5,216 nucleotides of DNA, taken from Pseudomonadota bacterium. GTDB lineage: Bacteria > Pseudomonadota > Gammaproteobacteria > Steroidobacterales > Steroidobacteraceae. Every line of letters begins with the position of its first letter. Positions within the stretch are counted from its first letter, which is position 1. A model generated the notes under the pieces. That model was given only the letters and a program-made list of their open reading frames with translations. It was not told the origin of the DNA and did no database searches. The translations under genes were made by a program, and so were the position numbers. Positions 1 to 5,216 of the stretch are shown piece after piece. The stretch lies in assembly GCA_003242495.1 (NCBI GenBank), contig QGUO01000291.1, positions 1 to 5,216 on the forward strand, written 5' to 3'.

Positions 1-2
1 CT

Positions 3-872
3 GCCCGGTACGAGGCGCAACTGGAGCTGTTCGTCTGCGAAAGTCGCGCGGTGCGCGAGGCGCGCATCGCGGCCAAGCTCGTCCGGCCATCCACTGAGTC
101 ACCGGCGGGCGAGGCCTTCGCGGCGGACCCGAAAGGCATGCTGGAAGCGTTGGCCGAGCCGCTGCGCGCACGCGGCCTGCAGGTGACGACGGAGATCGAA
201 TGCGGCGAGCCGCTGCACGTCGCGCTGATCGATCGCGCCAAACGCGCCGGCGCCGACCTCATGGTGAAGGATACGCATCACCATTCGTTGCTGAAGCGCA
301 CGCTGCTGACGAACACCGACTGGGAGCTCATCCGCAGGTGTCCGATGCCGCTGTTGCTCACCAAGCCGGCCAAATGGCGCAGCCTGCCCGTGTTCGTCGC
401 GGCGGTCGACCCCGGACATGCCGACGACAAGCCGGCCGCGCTGGATCATCGCATCCTGGCGCTGGCCTGTGGGCTGGCTGGTCGCATGGCGGCCAGGCTG
501 CGTGTCGTGCATGCCTATATACCGGTCGCCATCATCGCCGGCGCAACGGCCGCCACGCCGCCCATGGTGGGTGGGGTCTCTCCCGAGGTGCTCGCGGCCG
601 AGGAGGAGGCCAAGCGCAGACAATTGCGGGCGTTGACCGCCCCCTACCGTATCCCGCAGGAGGACGTGCATCTCGACGTGGGCGCTCCCGGCGAGTTCCT
701 GCCGCGGGTCGCCGAGGAGCTGCATGCGGATGTCATGGTGATGGGGGCGATTGCGCGCAGCGGACTGAAGCGGATCTTCGTCGGCAATACGGCCGAGCGC
801 GTACTCGAGCGCTTGCCGTGCGACGCACTGATCGTCAAGCCGCTCGCGTTCCCCCGGGACCTGCCGTGCTGA
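3..872 (+). CDS. UspE-like tandem universal stress protein (5' end outside window)
   Basis: Cytoplasmic stress protein with two UspA domains in tandem. The frame is open from base 3, and the residues before the first internal start (GTG at 51) already read like a Usp domain (ELFVCES), so the true start lies upstream. About 290 residues are present; E. coli UspE, as remembered, has a little over 310, so only a short N-terminal piece is missing. The first domain ends around bases 270-370 with a DTHHHSLLKRTLL..TDW..IRRCP stretch, which is the UspE pattern. The second domain begins near base 388 (VFVAAVDP) and ends with MGAIARSGLKRIFVGNTAE (bases 741-797), matching the UspE GNTAE signature. The usual nucleotide-loop spacing G-x2-G-x9-G is kept, but the second Gly is Ala (753-755) and the last Gly is followed by Asn. 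UspE proteins are linked to oxidative stress, motility and adhesion, but the ligand is unsettled. Family assignment is firm; the specific role is not. Confidence 0.9.
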   Translation, partial: ARYEAQLELFVCESRAVREARIAAKLVRPSTESPAGEAFAADPKGMLEALAEPLRARGLQVTTEIECGEPLHVALIDRAKRAGADLMVKDTHHHSLLKRTLLTNTDWELIRRCPMPLLLTKPAKWRSLPVFVAAVDPGHADDKPAALDHRILALACGLAGRMAARLRVVHAYIPVAIIAGATAATPPMVGGVSPEVLAAEEEAKRRQLRALTAPYRIPQEDVHLDVGAPGEFLPRVAEELHADVMVMGAIARSGLKRIFVGNTAERVLERLPCDALIVKPLAFPRDLPC

Positions 873-1072
873 CCCTGTGGCGCCGCAGCAAACCGCGCAC
901 TGCTCAACGATGGCCATCACCGCGAAGGGGATTCGCCGCGCCGAACGCGTCGCGTGCAAGTCCAGTGTCGGCCGGCAATGGCGGCCGCGGCCGGGCGGCG
1001 TGTGTCGTCCCACAACCGTGTGCTGCGCCGGGGCGGACGGACTTTGCTGCTTTGCAACGTCAACCCCTGGGC

Positions 1073-1104
1073 GCGGGCGAGTCAATCAGCGGTTACCCGC
1101 CCGC
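1073..1104. terminator. GC-rich inverted repeat, possible terminator of the Usp gene
   Basis: GCGGGCG (1073-1079) and CGCCCGC (1098-1104) are perfect complements around an 18-base loop. There is no T-run after it, so it is not a canonical intrinsic terminator. It may stabilise the 3' end of the Usp transcript or be a chance feature of GC-rich DNA. Confidence 0.2.
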
Positions 1105-1124
1105 CTGTCGCGATAAGTCATCAG

Positions 1125-1153
1125 TTGACGAGGCCATCGCGAGTGTCCAGACT
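1125..1153 (+). promoter_or_regulatory. Possible sigma-70 promoter of the DUF1272 gene
   Basis: TTGACG (1125-1130) is a 5/6 match to the -35 box. Exactly 17 bases later comes CAGACT (1148-1153), only a 3/6 match to the -10 box. Transcription would begin near 1160, about 25 bases before the ATG at 1185. The spacing is right but the -10 is poor. Confidence 0.3.
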
Positions 1154-1184
1154 GGGAATCGTCCCCTCCGGCTGGTCCCTGCCA

Positions 1185-1442
1185 ATGCTCCAACTGCGTC
1201 CAAACTGCGAGTGCTGCGATTGCGATCTGCCGCCCGATTCCAAGAAGGCGATGATCTGCACGTTCGAGTGCACCTTCTGCCGGGAGTGTGCGACGGACAT
1301 TCTGAAAGGGGTGTGCCCGAATTGCGGTGGTGAGCTGGTGCCGCGTCCACGGCGTCCGCGGGCGTTGCTGCAGCGGTATCCGGCTTCGACAGAGCGAGTG
1401 TTGACCAAACGCGGATGCCGTCCGCTTCGCGAGGCGGTCTGA
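1185..1442 (+). CDS. DUF1272 small cysteine-rich (zinc-ribbon-like) protein
   Basis: An 85-residue protein starting MLQLRPNCECCDCDLPP, the characteristic opening of DUF1272 proteins. Ten cysteines lie in the first 47 residues: C8, C10, C11, C13, C25, C29, C32, C35, C44 and C47. The FECTFCREC and GVCPNCGGE segments look like zinc-ribbon or treble-clef knuckles, so it probably binds zinc; this is inferred from the Cys pattern. Residues 53-85 form a basic, Arg/Pro-rich tail. The frame stays open upstream to an ATG at 954, but that extra 77-residue stretch shows no conservation pattern and ATG 1185 fits the family start, so the short form is chosen. No strong Shine-Dalgarno sequence precedes it. 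Its function is unknown in the family as far as I can recall. It converges with egtD, whose coding end lies 76 bases beyond its stop. Confidence 0.88.
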   Translation: MLQLRPNCECCDCDLPPDSKKAMICTFECTFCRECATDILKGVCPNCGGELVPRPRRPRALLQRYPASTERVLTKRGCRPLREAV

Positions 1443-1462
1443 GGCGCGCAGCACAGGTCGTG

Positions 1463-1512
1463 TGACGCCCGAGCGCCGCCATGGCGCCGGCGCGGCGAGC
1501 GCGCGTGCGTCA
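1463..1512. terminator. Nested inverted repeat between convergent gene ends
   Basis: The 76-base gap between the DUF1272 stop (1442) and the egtD stop (1519) holds two nested arms. The outer pair is TGACGC (1463-1468) with GCGTCA (1507-1512); the inner pair is CGCCGC (1474-1479) with GCGGCG (1492-1497). Because it is symmetric it could fold in transcripts from either side and act as a shared 3' end. It lacks a T-tract on either strand, so termination is inference from position. Confidence 0.33.
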
Positions 1513-1518
1513 GCAGTG

Positions 1519-2502
1519 CTACAGCAACCAGCGCCGCTCCAGCAGCTGAATGCTGAAAAGATTCTGTGGGTCCGTCCACACGTGGCTGACCACCAGGCCG
1601 GCCTCGGAGGCGAGTCGCGCAAAACTTTCCAAGGTGTACTTGTGACTGTACTCGGTGCATAGCTGCTCGCCGCGGGCGAAGTGGATCTGCTCGTTGCCGA
1701 GGTGCACGACCTGATCACGCAGGCTCACCAGGTACATCTCGATGCGATCGTGGTCCGCCGACCAGACGGCGCGGTGCTCGAACGAGCTGAGATCGAAGTC
1801 TGCGCCGAGCTTGTGGTTCAGATGTCGCAGCGCGTTCAAATTGAACTCGGCGGTCACGCCTGCGGCATCGTCGTAGGCGCGCTGCAGCACTGACGGATCC
1901 TTCTTCAAGTCGACGCCGATCAGCACACAGCCATTGCCGCCGATGAGGGTGCGGATGGAAGTGAGCAGCCGGCGCGCCGCATCGGTCTCGAAGTTGCCGA
2001 TGGTCGAGCCGGGGAAGTACACGACACGCCGCGCGGCGCTGGCTGGCAGCGGTCCCAGGGAGAACGGTTGCGTGAAATCGGCGCACACCGGCTTGATGCG
2101 CAGCTCCGGATAGTCGCGCGCCAGCGCTCCCGCCGCATCCAGCAAATGCATTCTCGAGATGTCGACCGGCATGTAGACTGCGGGTGATTCCAGGTGATCG
2201 AGCAGAACCCGGGTCTTCATGCTGCTGCCGCTGCCATACTCGATGACCGCCACGTGCGGGCCGAGGCGTGCGGCGATATCGGCCATGTGCCGGTGCATGA
2301 TCTCGAGCTCGGTGCGCGTCACGTAGTACTCGGGCAGCTCGCAGATGGCGTCGAACAGCTGCGAGCCGTACTCGTCATAGAACCAGGTGGGAGAGAGCTG
2401 CTTGGGGGTCTTGCGCAAGTCTGCGAGCACGCCGCGCGCCAGGCCATGGGCGGACGAGCGGGCGCTGGCAGTGCCCTGGAGGGAGTCTGCGTGTGACATC
2501 AT
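1519..2502 (-). CDS. egtD: EgtD, L-histidine N-alpha-methyltransferase
   Basis: Cytoplasmic SAM-dependent enzyme that methylates the alpha-amino group of L-histidine three times to give hercynine, the first step of ergothioneine synthesis. The 327-residue protein has the family's usual length. Visible landmarks are FYDEYGSQLFD (41-51), ELPEYYVTRTE (55-65), the SAM-binding EYGSGSSMKT (88-97) and PVDIS (112-116). FPGSTIGNF (163-171) carries the histidine-binding Asn (N170), AYDDAAGVTAEFN (209-221) holds Y210, and TEYSHKY (283-289) gives E284 and S286. These match, from memory, the Asn/Tyr/Glu/Ser substrate pocket of the mycobacterial enzyme. Two adjacent ATG codons begin at 2502 and 2499. The first overlaps the egtB stop as ATGA, so the genes are probably translationally coupled. 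A longer in-frame extension exists upstream but lies inside egtB and is rejected. Confidence 0.96.
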   Translation of the reverse strand: MMSHADSLQGTASARSSAHGLARGVLADLRKTPKQLSPTWFYDEYGSQLFDAICELPEYYVTRTELEIMHRHMADIAARLGPHVAVIEYGSGSSMKTRVLLDHLESPAVYMPVDISRMHLLDAAGALARDYPELRIKPVCADFTQPFSLGPLPASAARRVVYFPGSTIGNFETDAARRLLTSIRTLIGGNGCVLIGVDLKKDPSVLQRAYDDAAGVTAEFNLNALRHLNHKLGADFDLSSFEHRAVWSADHDRIEMYLVSLRDQVVHLGNEQIHFARGEQLCTEYSHKYTLESFARLASEAGLVVSHVWTDPQNLFSIQLLERRWLL

Positions 2503-3779
2503 GATCGGTTTCCGGGCAGGTCCCGGGCGAGTCGCACCCCGGAGAACTGCCAGCGAGCCTGTGGATAGAAGAAGTTGCGATACGAGGCGCGCGCGTGCCC
2601 GGCAGGGGTGGCACAGGAGCCGCCGCGCAGCACGAACTGATTGCACATGAACTTGCCGTTGTACTCGCCCAGGGCGCCGGCGGGCGGGTGATAGCCGGGA
2701 TAGGGCGAGTAGGCCGAGGCGGTCCACTCCCAGACATCGCCGAACATTTGCGTGAACCCGCGCGCATCGCTCGGCGGCGCCGGATGCAGGCGACCGCTCT
2801 CCAGAAAGTTGCCCGCGACCGGTAGCACCGCCGCCGCGACTTCCCATTCCGCCTCGGTCGGCAGGCGCGCCCCGCTCCAGCGTGCGAACGCGTCGGCCTC
2901 GTACCAGCTCAGGTGGCTGACCGGGGCGGCCGGATCGAGCGCCTGGAGGCCGGAGAGCGTGAATTCGGCGTCGAGCTCCTCGGTCCAGTAGAGGGGGCGC
3001 GACCAGTTCGCGGCATTGACGGTTGCCCAACCGTCGGACTGCCAGAGCTCCGCGCGGCGGTAGCCGCCGTCCTGGACGAACTCCCGGTACTCGCCGTTGG
3101 TGACGGGTCGGTCGGCGAGCGCGAACGGCTCCACGTAGACCCGATGCCGTGGGCGCTCGTTGTCGAAGGCAAACCCCTCGGGACCGGCGCCGATGTCGCG
3201 CACGCCGCCGTCGAAGGGGTGAAAGCGCATGGGCCCGGGCATTGGGGTAGCATCTTCGCGGCGCCGCGAGCAGTAGGCGGGCAACAGCGGGTTACAGGAA
3301 AACAGGTGCTTCAAATCCGTGAGGATCAGTTCCTGGTGCTGTTGCTCGTGGTTCAGGCCCAGCGTGACGAGCGCCTCGATCTCGGCATCACCGCGCCGGA
3401 TCCTGAGCAGGGCCTGCATATGCTCGTCGACATGCGTGCGGTACTGCATGACCTCGGCGATGGTGGGCCGGGTCAGCAGCCCGCGCTCGGCGCGCCGGTG
3501 CATGGGCCCGACGGACTGGTAATAGGAGTTGAACAGGAAGCCGAACGCTCGCCGAAACGGCCGGTAACCCGGCAAGTGGTCCTCCAACAGGAATTGCTCG
3601 AAAAACCAACTCGTGTGCGCCAGGTGCCACTTGGTGGGACTGGCGTCCGGCATGCTCTGGACCGTGTAGTCTTCGGGCTCGAGGGGCAGGCAGAGGTTGC
3701 AGGTGGTCACTCGCACCTGCCGGAACACATGCTCGATCGTTACCCCTGGGTGTCTCAGCTCCGTCCCGAGCGCTTGCAT
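2499..3779 (-). CDS. egtB: EgtB, hercynine sulfoxide synthase (non-heme iron)
   Basis: Iron(II)- and oxygen-dependent enzyme that forms the C-S bond between hercynine and a thiol (cysteine or gamma-glutamylcysteine), giving a sulfoxide precursor of ergothioneine. The protein has 426 residues, typical for EgtB. The N-terminal DinB-like domain holds WHLAHTSWFFEQF (51-63) and NHEQQHQE (143-150), so the expected iron ligands are H55, H144 and H148. A C-terminal formylglycine-generating-enzyme-like domain runs from about 186 to 420, with RPVTNGEYREF, HLSWYEADAFARW, RLPTEAEWE, GDVWEWT, and LRGGSCATP ending near GVRLARD. FNSYYQ (83-88) has a Tyr-Tyr pair (Y86, Y87) recalled from the cysteine-using EgtB type. 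The start at 3779 matches family N-termini and follows GGGG about 7 bases upstream. The next gene, egtD, overlaps the stop by four bases. Relatives include OvoA and SenA; adjacency to egtD favours EgtB. Confidence 0.95.
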   Translation of the reverse strand: MQALGTELRHPGVTIEHVFRQVRVTTCNLCLPLEPEDYTVQSMPDASPTKWHLAHTSWFFEQFLLEDHLPGYRPFRRAFGFLFNSYYQSVGPMHRRAERGLLTRPTIAEVMQYRTHVDEHMQALLRIRRGDAEIEALVTLGLNHEQQHQELILTDLKHLFSCNPLLPAYCSRRREDATPMPGPMRFHPFDGGVRDIGAGPEGFAFDNERPRHRVYVEPFALADRPVTNGEYREFVQDGGYRRAELWQSDGWATVNAANWSRPLYWTEELDAEFTLSGLQALDPAAPVSHLSWYEADAFARWSGARLPTEAEWEVAAAVLPVAGNFLESGRLHPAPPSDARGFTQMFGDVWEWTASAYSPYPGYHPPAGALGEYNGKFMCNQFVLRGGSCATPAGHARASYRNFFYPQARWQFSGVRLARDLPGNRS

Positions 3780-3994
3780 TCCCGGCCCCTTTTTATATGT
3801 GGGGCAAAAACGCTTGACTCCCGGAAAAGTTGCAGAACCGGTCCAGAAAAGCGGCACTCGGTGGCCGGGGCGTCGGGGCGGAGGGCTCGGGATCGGGCCC
3901 TGAAACTGACCCCCGGGAGGCCCCCGGCATGGGAGATTTGGCGGCTGATCAGGGCCGAATCGCCGGCCCCGGCGGGCTCCTGCCGGCCCGCAAC
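3780..3994. other. Divergent intergenic region between egtB and tRNA-Phe promoter
   Basis: No gene is supported here. Near egtB, minus-strand TATAAA (3797-3792) resembles a -10 box but lies so close to the ATG that it would exclude the ribosome-binding site, and the hexamer 17 bases upstream (GTCAAG) is a poor -35. I therefore cannot place the egtB promoter. The rest is very GC-rich, with a compact inverted repeat, CGCCGG (3961-3966) and CCGGCG (3969-3974), of no clear function. Confidence 0.5.
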
Positions 3995-4023
3995 TTGACG
4001 GACAGGCAACTGACCGATTTAAT
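3995..4023 (+). promoter_or_regulatory. Sigma-70 promoter of tRNA-Phe
   Basis: TTGACG (3995-4000, 5/6 to the -35 consensus) and TTTAAT (4018-4023, 5/6 to the -10) are separated by exactly 17 bases. The bases after the -10 (ACGCGAC) form a GC-rich discriminator, the hallmark of stable-RNA promoters under stringent (ppGpp) control. Transcription would begin near 4030, leaving a leader of about 40 bases before the mature tRNA at 4072. Confidence 0.72.
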
Positions 4024-4071
4024 ACGCGACTCTCCGATGAGGTCGGGGCGTCTGCCCTGGCCGCGCCTCCT

Positions 4072-4147
<76 letters not shown>

Positions 4148-4162
4148 TCTTCTTGCTATTCA

Positions 4163-4194
4163 GATCATGCGCTTACGGCTCGCTCGTCATGATC
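4163..4194. repeat. Inverted repeat GATCATG...CATGATC
   Basis: GATCATG (4163-4169) and CATGATC (4188-4194) are perfect inverted copies with an 18-base centre, starting 15 bases beyond the tRNA CCA end. It could be a hairpin at the tRNA transcript end, an operator-like site, or part of a recombination site; nothing in the sequence decides between these. Confidence 0.4.
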
Positions 4195-4332
4195 GCTTGG
4201 CGACGTTAGAAGCGCTCAAACACAACCCGAATACATTCCGTGCTTCTGCCGTCGTGCCGTCTGCGACCGGCTGGCCGCTCGGCCTCCCCGCATTTTCTCT
4301 TTAACAGAAGACATTCAGCGGAACATTCACCC

Positions 4333-4360
4333 TTGATGCTGAAAAGTTTCGGAATACACT
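4333..4360 (+). promoter_or_regulatory. Probable promoter of the 4393 gene
   Basis: TTGATG (4333-4338) and TACACT (4355-4360), separated by 16 bases, resemble sigma-70 -35 and -10 boxes (4/6 each). Transcription would start near 4367, giving a leader of about 26 bases that includes the GGAG ribosome-binding site at 4379-4382. Confidence 0.5.
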
Positions 4361-4392
4361 CCTTAATAGAAGAACAGCGGAGACCCTGAGTC

Positions 4393-4929
4393 ATGAACGA
4401 CGCTTCTCCCGCGGCGAAGGAATTCGACGCTATCAAGACGGTGCACGATGCGCTGGAACCCCTTGAGCTTGAGTCAAGAACGAGGGTGCTGGGGTACATC
4501 GCCAGCCTCCTCGGCATCGAGACGGCGATCGCCGCGCCGGGCTCGAAGAAGGACGACGAGAAGCCAGCCACCGAGGAGGAAGAGGCCGCGGCCGATGACG
4601 CCGCGAAGGGCGCAAAGACCTACGGCACATTTGCCGAGCTCTACGCCGCGGCAAGCCCGAAGAACAATGGAGAGAGGGCGCTCGTCGCCGGCTATTGGCT
4701 GCAAGTGTGCGCTGGAGCCCAGAGCTTCACGGCAGCCGCTGCGCAGAAGGAGCTCACCCACCTCGGCCACGCGGTCTCGAACATCACCGAGTCGATCAAC
4801 TCGGTTAAGGACCAGAAGCCGAGCCTCATCCTTCAGCTGAAGAAGAGCGGAAACAGCAAGCAGGCCCGCAAGCTCTACAAAGTGAGCCACGAGGGCGTGA
4901 AGAAAGTCGAGGCGATGATCGGTGGATGA
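4393..4929 (+). CDS. Unknown protein, acidic linker plus probable winged-helix domain
   Basis: A 178-residue soluble protein I cannot name. The start is well fixed: an in-frame TGA lies at 4387-4389 and GGAG (4379-4382) sits 10 bases upstream of the ATG. Residues 10-42 look like two short helices (IKTVHDALEPLELESRTRVL). Residues 50-75 are a low-complexity, Lys/Glu/Asp/Ala-rich, mostly acidic linker that should be disordered. Residues 79-178 look like a compact wHTH-type domain: helix ALVAGYWLQV (96-105), a helix-turn-helix-like segment FTAAAAQKELTHLGH then VSNIT (112-132), a basic hairpin QLKKSGNSKQARKLYKVS (148-165) as the wing, and a final helix. There is no signal peptide or membrane segment. 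The next gene starts inside its 3' end, so the two products probably act together. DNA binding is inferred from the fold pattern, not shown. Confidence 0.85.
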   Translation: MNDASPAAKEFDAIKTVHDALEPLELESRTRVLGYIASLLGIETAIAAPGSKKDDEKPATEEEEAAADDAAKGAKTYGTFAELYAAASPKNNGERALVAGYWLQVCAGAQSFTAAAAQKELTHLGHAVSNITESINSVKDQKPSLILQLKKSGNSKQARKLYKVSHEGVKKVEAMIGG

Positions 4930-5216
4930 GAAGCGGCTGGCCGCCGCCCTCTCCGGACTGCTCGGCCCCACCCTCTCGATCGAACTCGTCGCCGACCTGG
5001 TGAAGATCAGGCGCGACCTCGCGACGCGCACGCTTGAACGATCCGCCCTCGGCAAGTTCGTGGAGACGTTCGTGCAGTGCTTGCAGCACATGGACAAGGG
5101 CACGCACGATGCGAAGCCGAGCGTGGACGACTACTTAGACAAGAAGGCCGAGAATACCTCGCTACCCGAGGGGCTTCGCATCGTCGCGGCGCGCGTGGCC
5201 CGGGCGATGTACACGC
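4922..5216 (+). CDS. Unknown helical protein, 3' end outside window
   Basis: An open frame from GTG 4922 runs without a stop to the window edge, giving 98 residues. The GTG is preceded by GAGG (4909-4912) at 9-base spacing and overlaps the end of the upstream gene by 8 bases, a typical coupled start. The visible part is almost all helical: DEKRLAAALSGLLG, then ELVADLVKIRRDLATRTLER, then KFVETFVQCLQHM, a polar stretch with DDYLDKKAE, and LPEGLRIVAARVARAMYT at the edge. The codons use G/C third bases as a real gene should. I do not recognise a named family. The last helix resembles the helix before the Arg-x4-6-His motif of HEPN/Abi-type proteins, but the diagnostic residues would lie beyond the window, so that is a guess. 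Confidence 0.75.
   Translation, partial: MDEKRLAAALSGLLGPTLSIELVADLVKIRRDLATRTLERSALGKFVETFVQCLQHMDKGTHDAKPSVDDYLDKKAENTSLPEGLRIVAARVARAMYT

Larger units (their letters stand above)
873..1184. other. Intergenic spacer, no convincing gene
   Basis: About 310 bases separate the Usp stop from the DUF1272 start. Open frames cross it, but their translations are Arg/Ala/Pro-rich with no recognisable domain, as expected by chance at this GC content. What it does hold is a GC-rich inverted repeat (1073-1104) and a possible weak promoter (1125-1153), each listed separately. Confidence 0.6.
4148..4392. other. AT-richer intergenic region downstream of tRNA-Phe
   Basis: About 245 bases without a supported gene, visibly less GC-rich than everything to the left. 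It contains a 7-base perfect inverted repeat (4163-4194) and, at its right end, a plausible promoter (4333-4360) and ribosome-binding site for the next gene. There is no T-run hairpin after the tRNA. The middle part (about 4195-4330) shows nothing I can name. Confidence 0.55.

Noticed and set aside
99..1085. 328-codon minus-strand open frame opposite the Usp gene
   Set aside because: Its translation is rich in Arg, His and Gln with no domain, and it lies antisense to a clear UspE-type gene. Long antisense frames are expected in DNA with strong G/C third-position bias.
954..1184. Longer DUF1272 protein starting at ATG 954
   Set aside because: The extra 77 residues show no domain or conserved pattern, and the family normally begins right at the MLQLRPNCE position.
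200..1333. 377-codon plus-strand open frame spanning the Usp 3' part, the spacer and DUF1272
   Set aside because: Arg/Ala/Gly-rich shadow in a different frame from two recognisable genes; no domain.
2503..3030. N-terminal extension of EgtD by 176 residues (possible fusion)
   Set aside because: The extension lies wholly within egtB in another frame and is low-complexity. The ATG at 2502 gives the exact family length and the coupled ATGA overlap.
3792..3820. Minus-strand TATAAA with a GTCAAG hexamer as the egtB promoter
   Set aside because: The -35 match is only 2/6, and the implied start site lies downstream of the ribosome-binding site, leaving too little leader.
2913..3998. 361-codon plus-strand open frame opposite egtB
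   Set aside because: Antisense to a fully recognisable EgtB with intact iron ligands; the translation shows no family pattern.
4474..5103. 209-codon minus-strand open frame opposite the two unknown genes
   Set aside because: Antisense to two tightly spaced plus-strand genes with good ribosome-binding sites and sensible composition; its translation is Arg/Ser/Leu-rich without a domain.

Overview
This window looks like a chromosomal segment from a high-GC proteobacterium, most likely a gammaproteobacterium. That is inferred from the strongly G/C-biased third codon positions, the sequence of the tRNA-Phe, and the UspE-like, DUF1272 and EgtB/EgtD proteins. No taxonomic search was possible.

Layout from left to right. 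(1) The 3' part of a tandem-domain UspE-type universal stress protein gene on the plus strand (to 872), with its beginning outside the window. (2) A non-coding spacer of about 310 bases. (3) A small cysteine-rich DUF1272 protein gene on the plus strand (1185-1442). (4) A two-gene ergothioneine operon on the minus strand, egtB then egtD (3779 down to 1519). The two genes overlap by four bases (ATGA) and converge on the DUF1272 gene, with a GC-rich inverted repeat between the two 3' ends. (5) An intergenic region holding a good sigma-70-type promoter, then a complete tRNA-Phe(GAA) with encoded CCA (4072-4147). (6) To the right of the tRNA, a visibly more AT-rich, gene-free stretch leads into two tightly overlapping plus-strand genes that I do not recognise by name. 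The first is a 178-residue protein with an acidic linker and a probable winged-helix C-terminus. The second is a mostly helical protein that starts at GTG 4922 and runs off the window.

Functionally the left part is ordinary house and stress equipment. EgtD trimethylates histidine to hercynine, and EgtB joins hercynine to a thiol donor on the way to the antioxidant ergothioneine. No egtA or egtC is linked, and EgtB carries a Tyr-Tyr pair recalled from the cysteine-using EgtB type, so free cysteine may be the sulfur donor (inference).

The part most likely to be accessory is right of the tRNA-Phe. tRNA 3' ends are classic integration sites, base composition changes there, and the two coupled unknown genes have the look of a small regulator/effector module. 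No integrase, transposase, CRISPR array or second attachment site is visible inside the window, so an island boundary remains a hypothesis.
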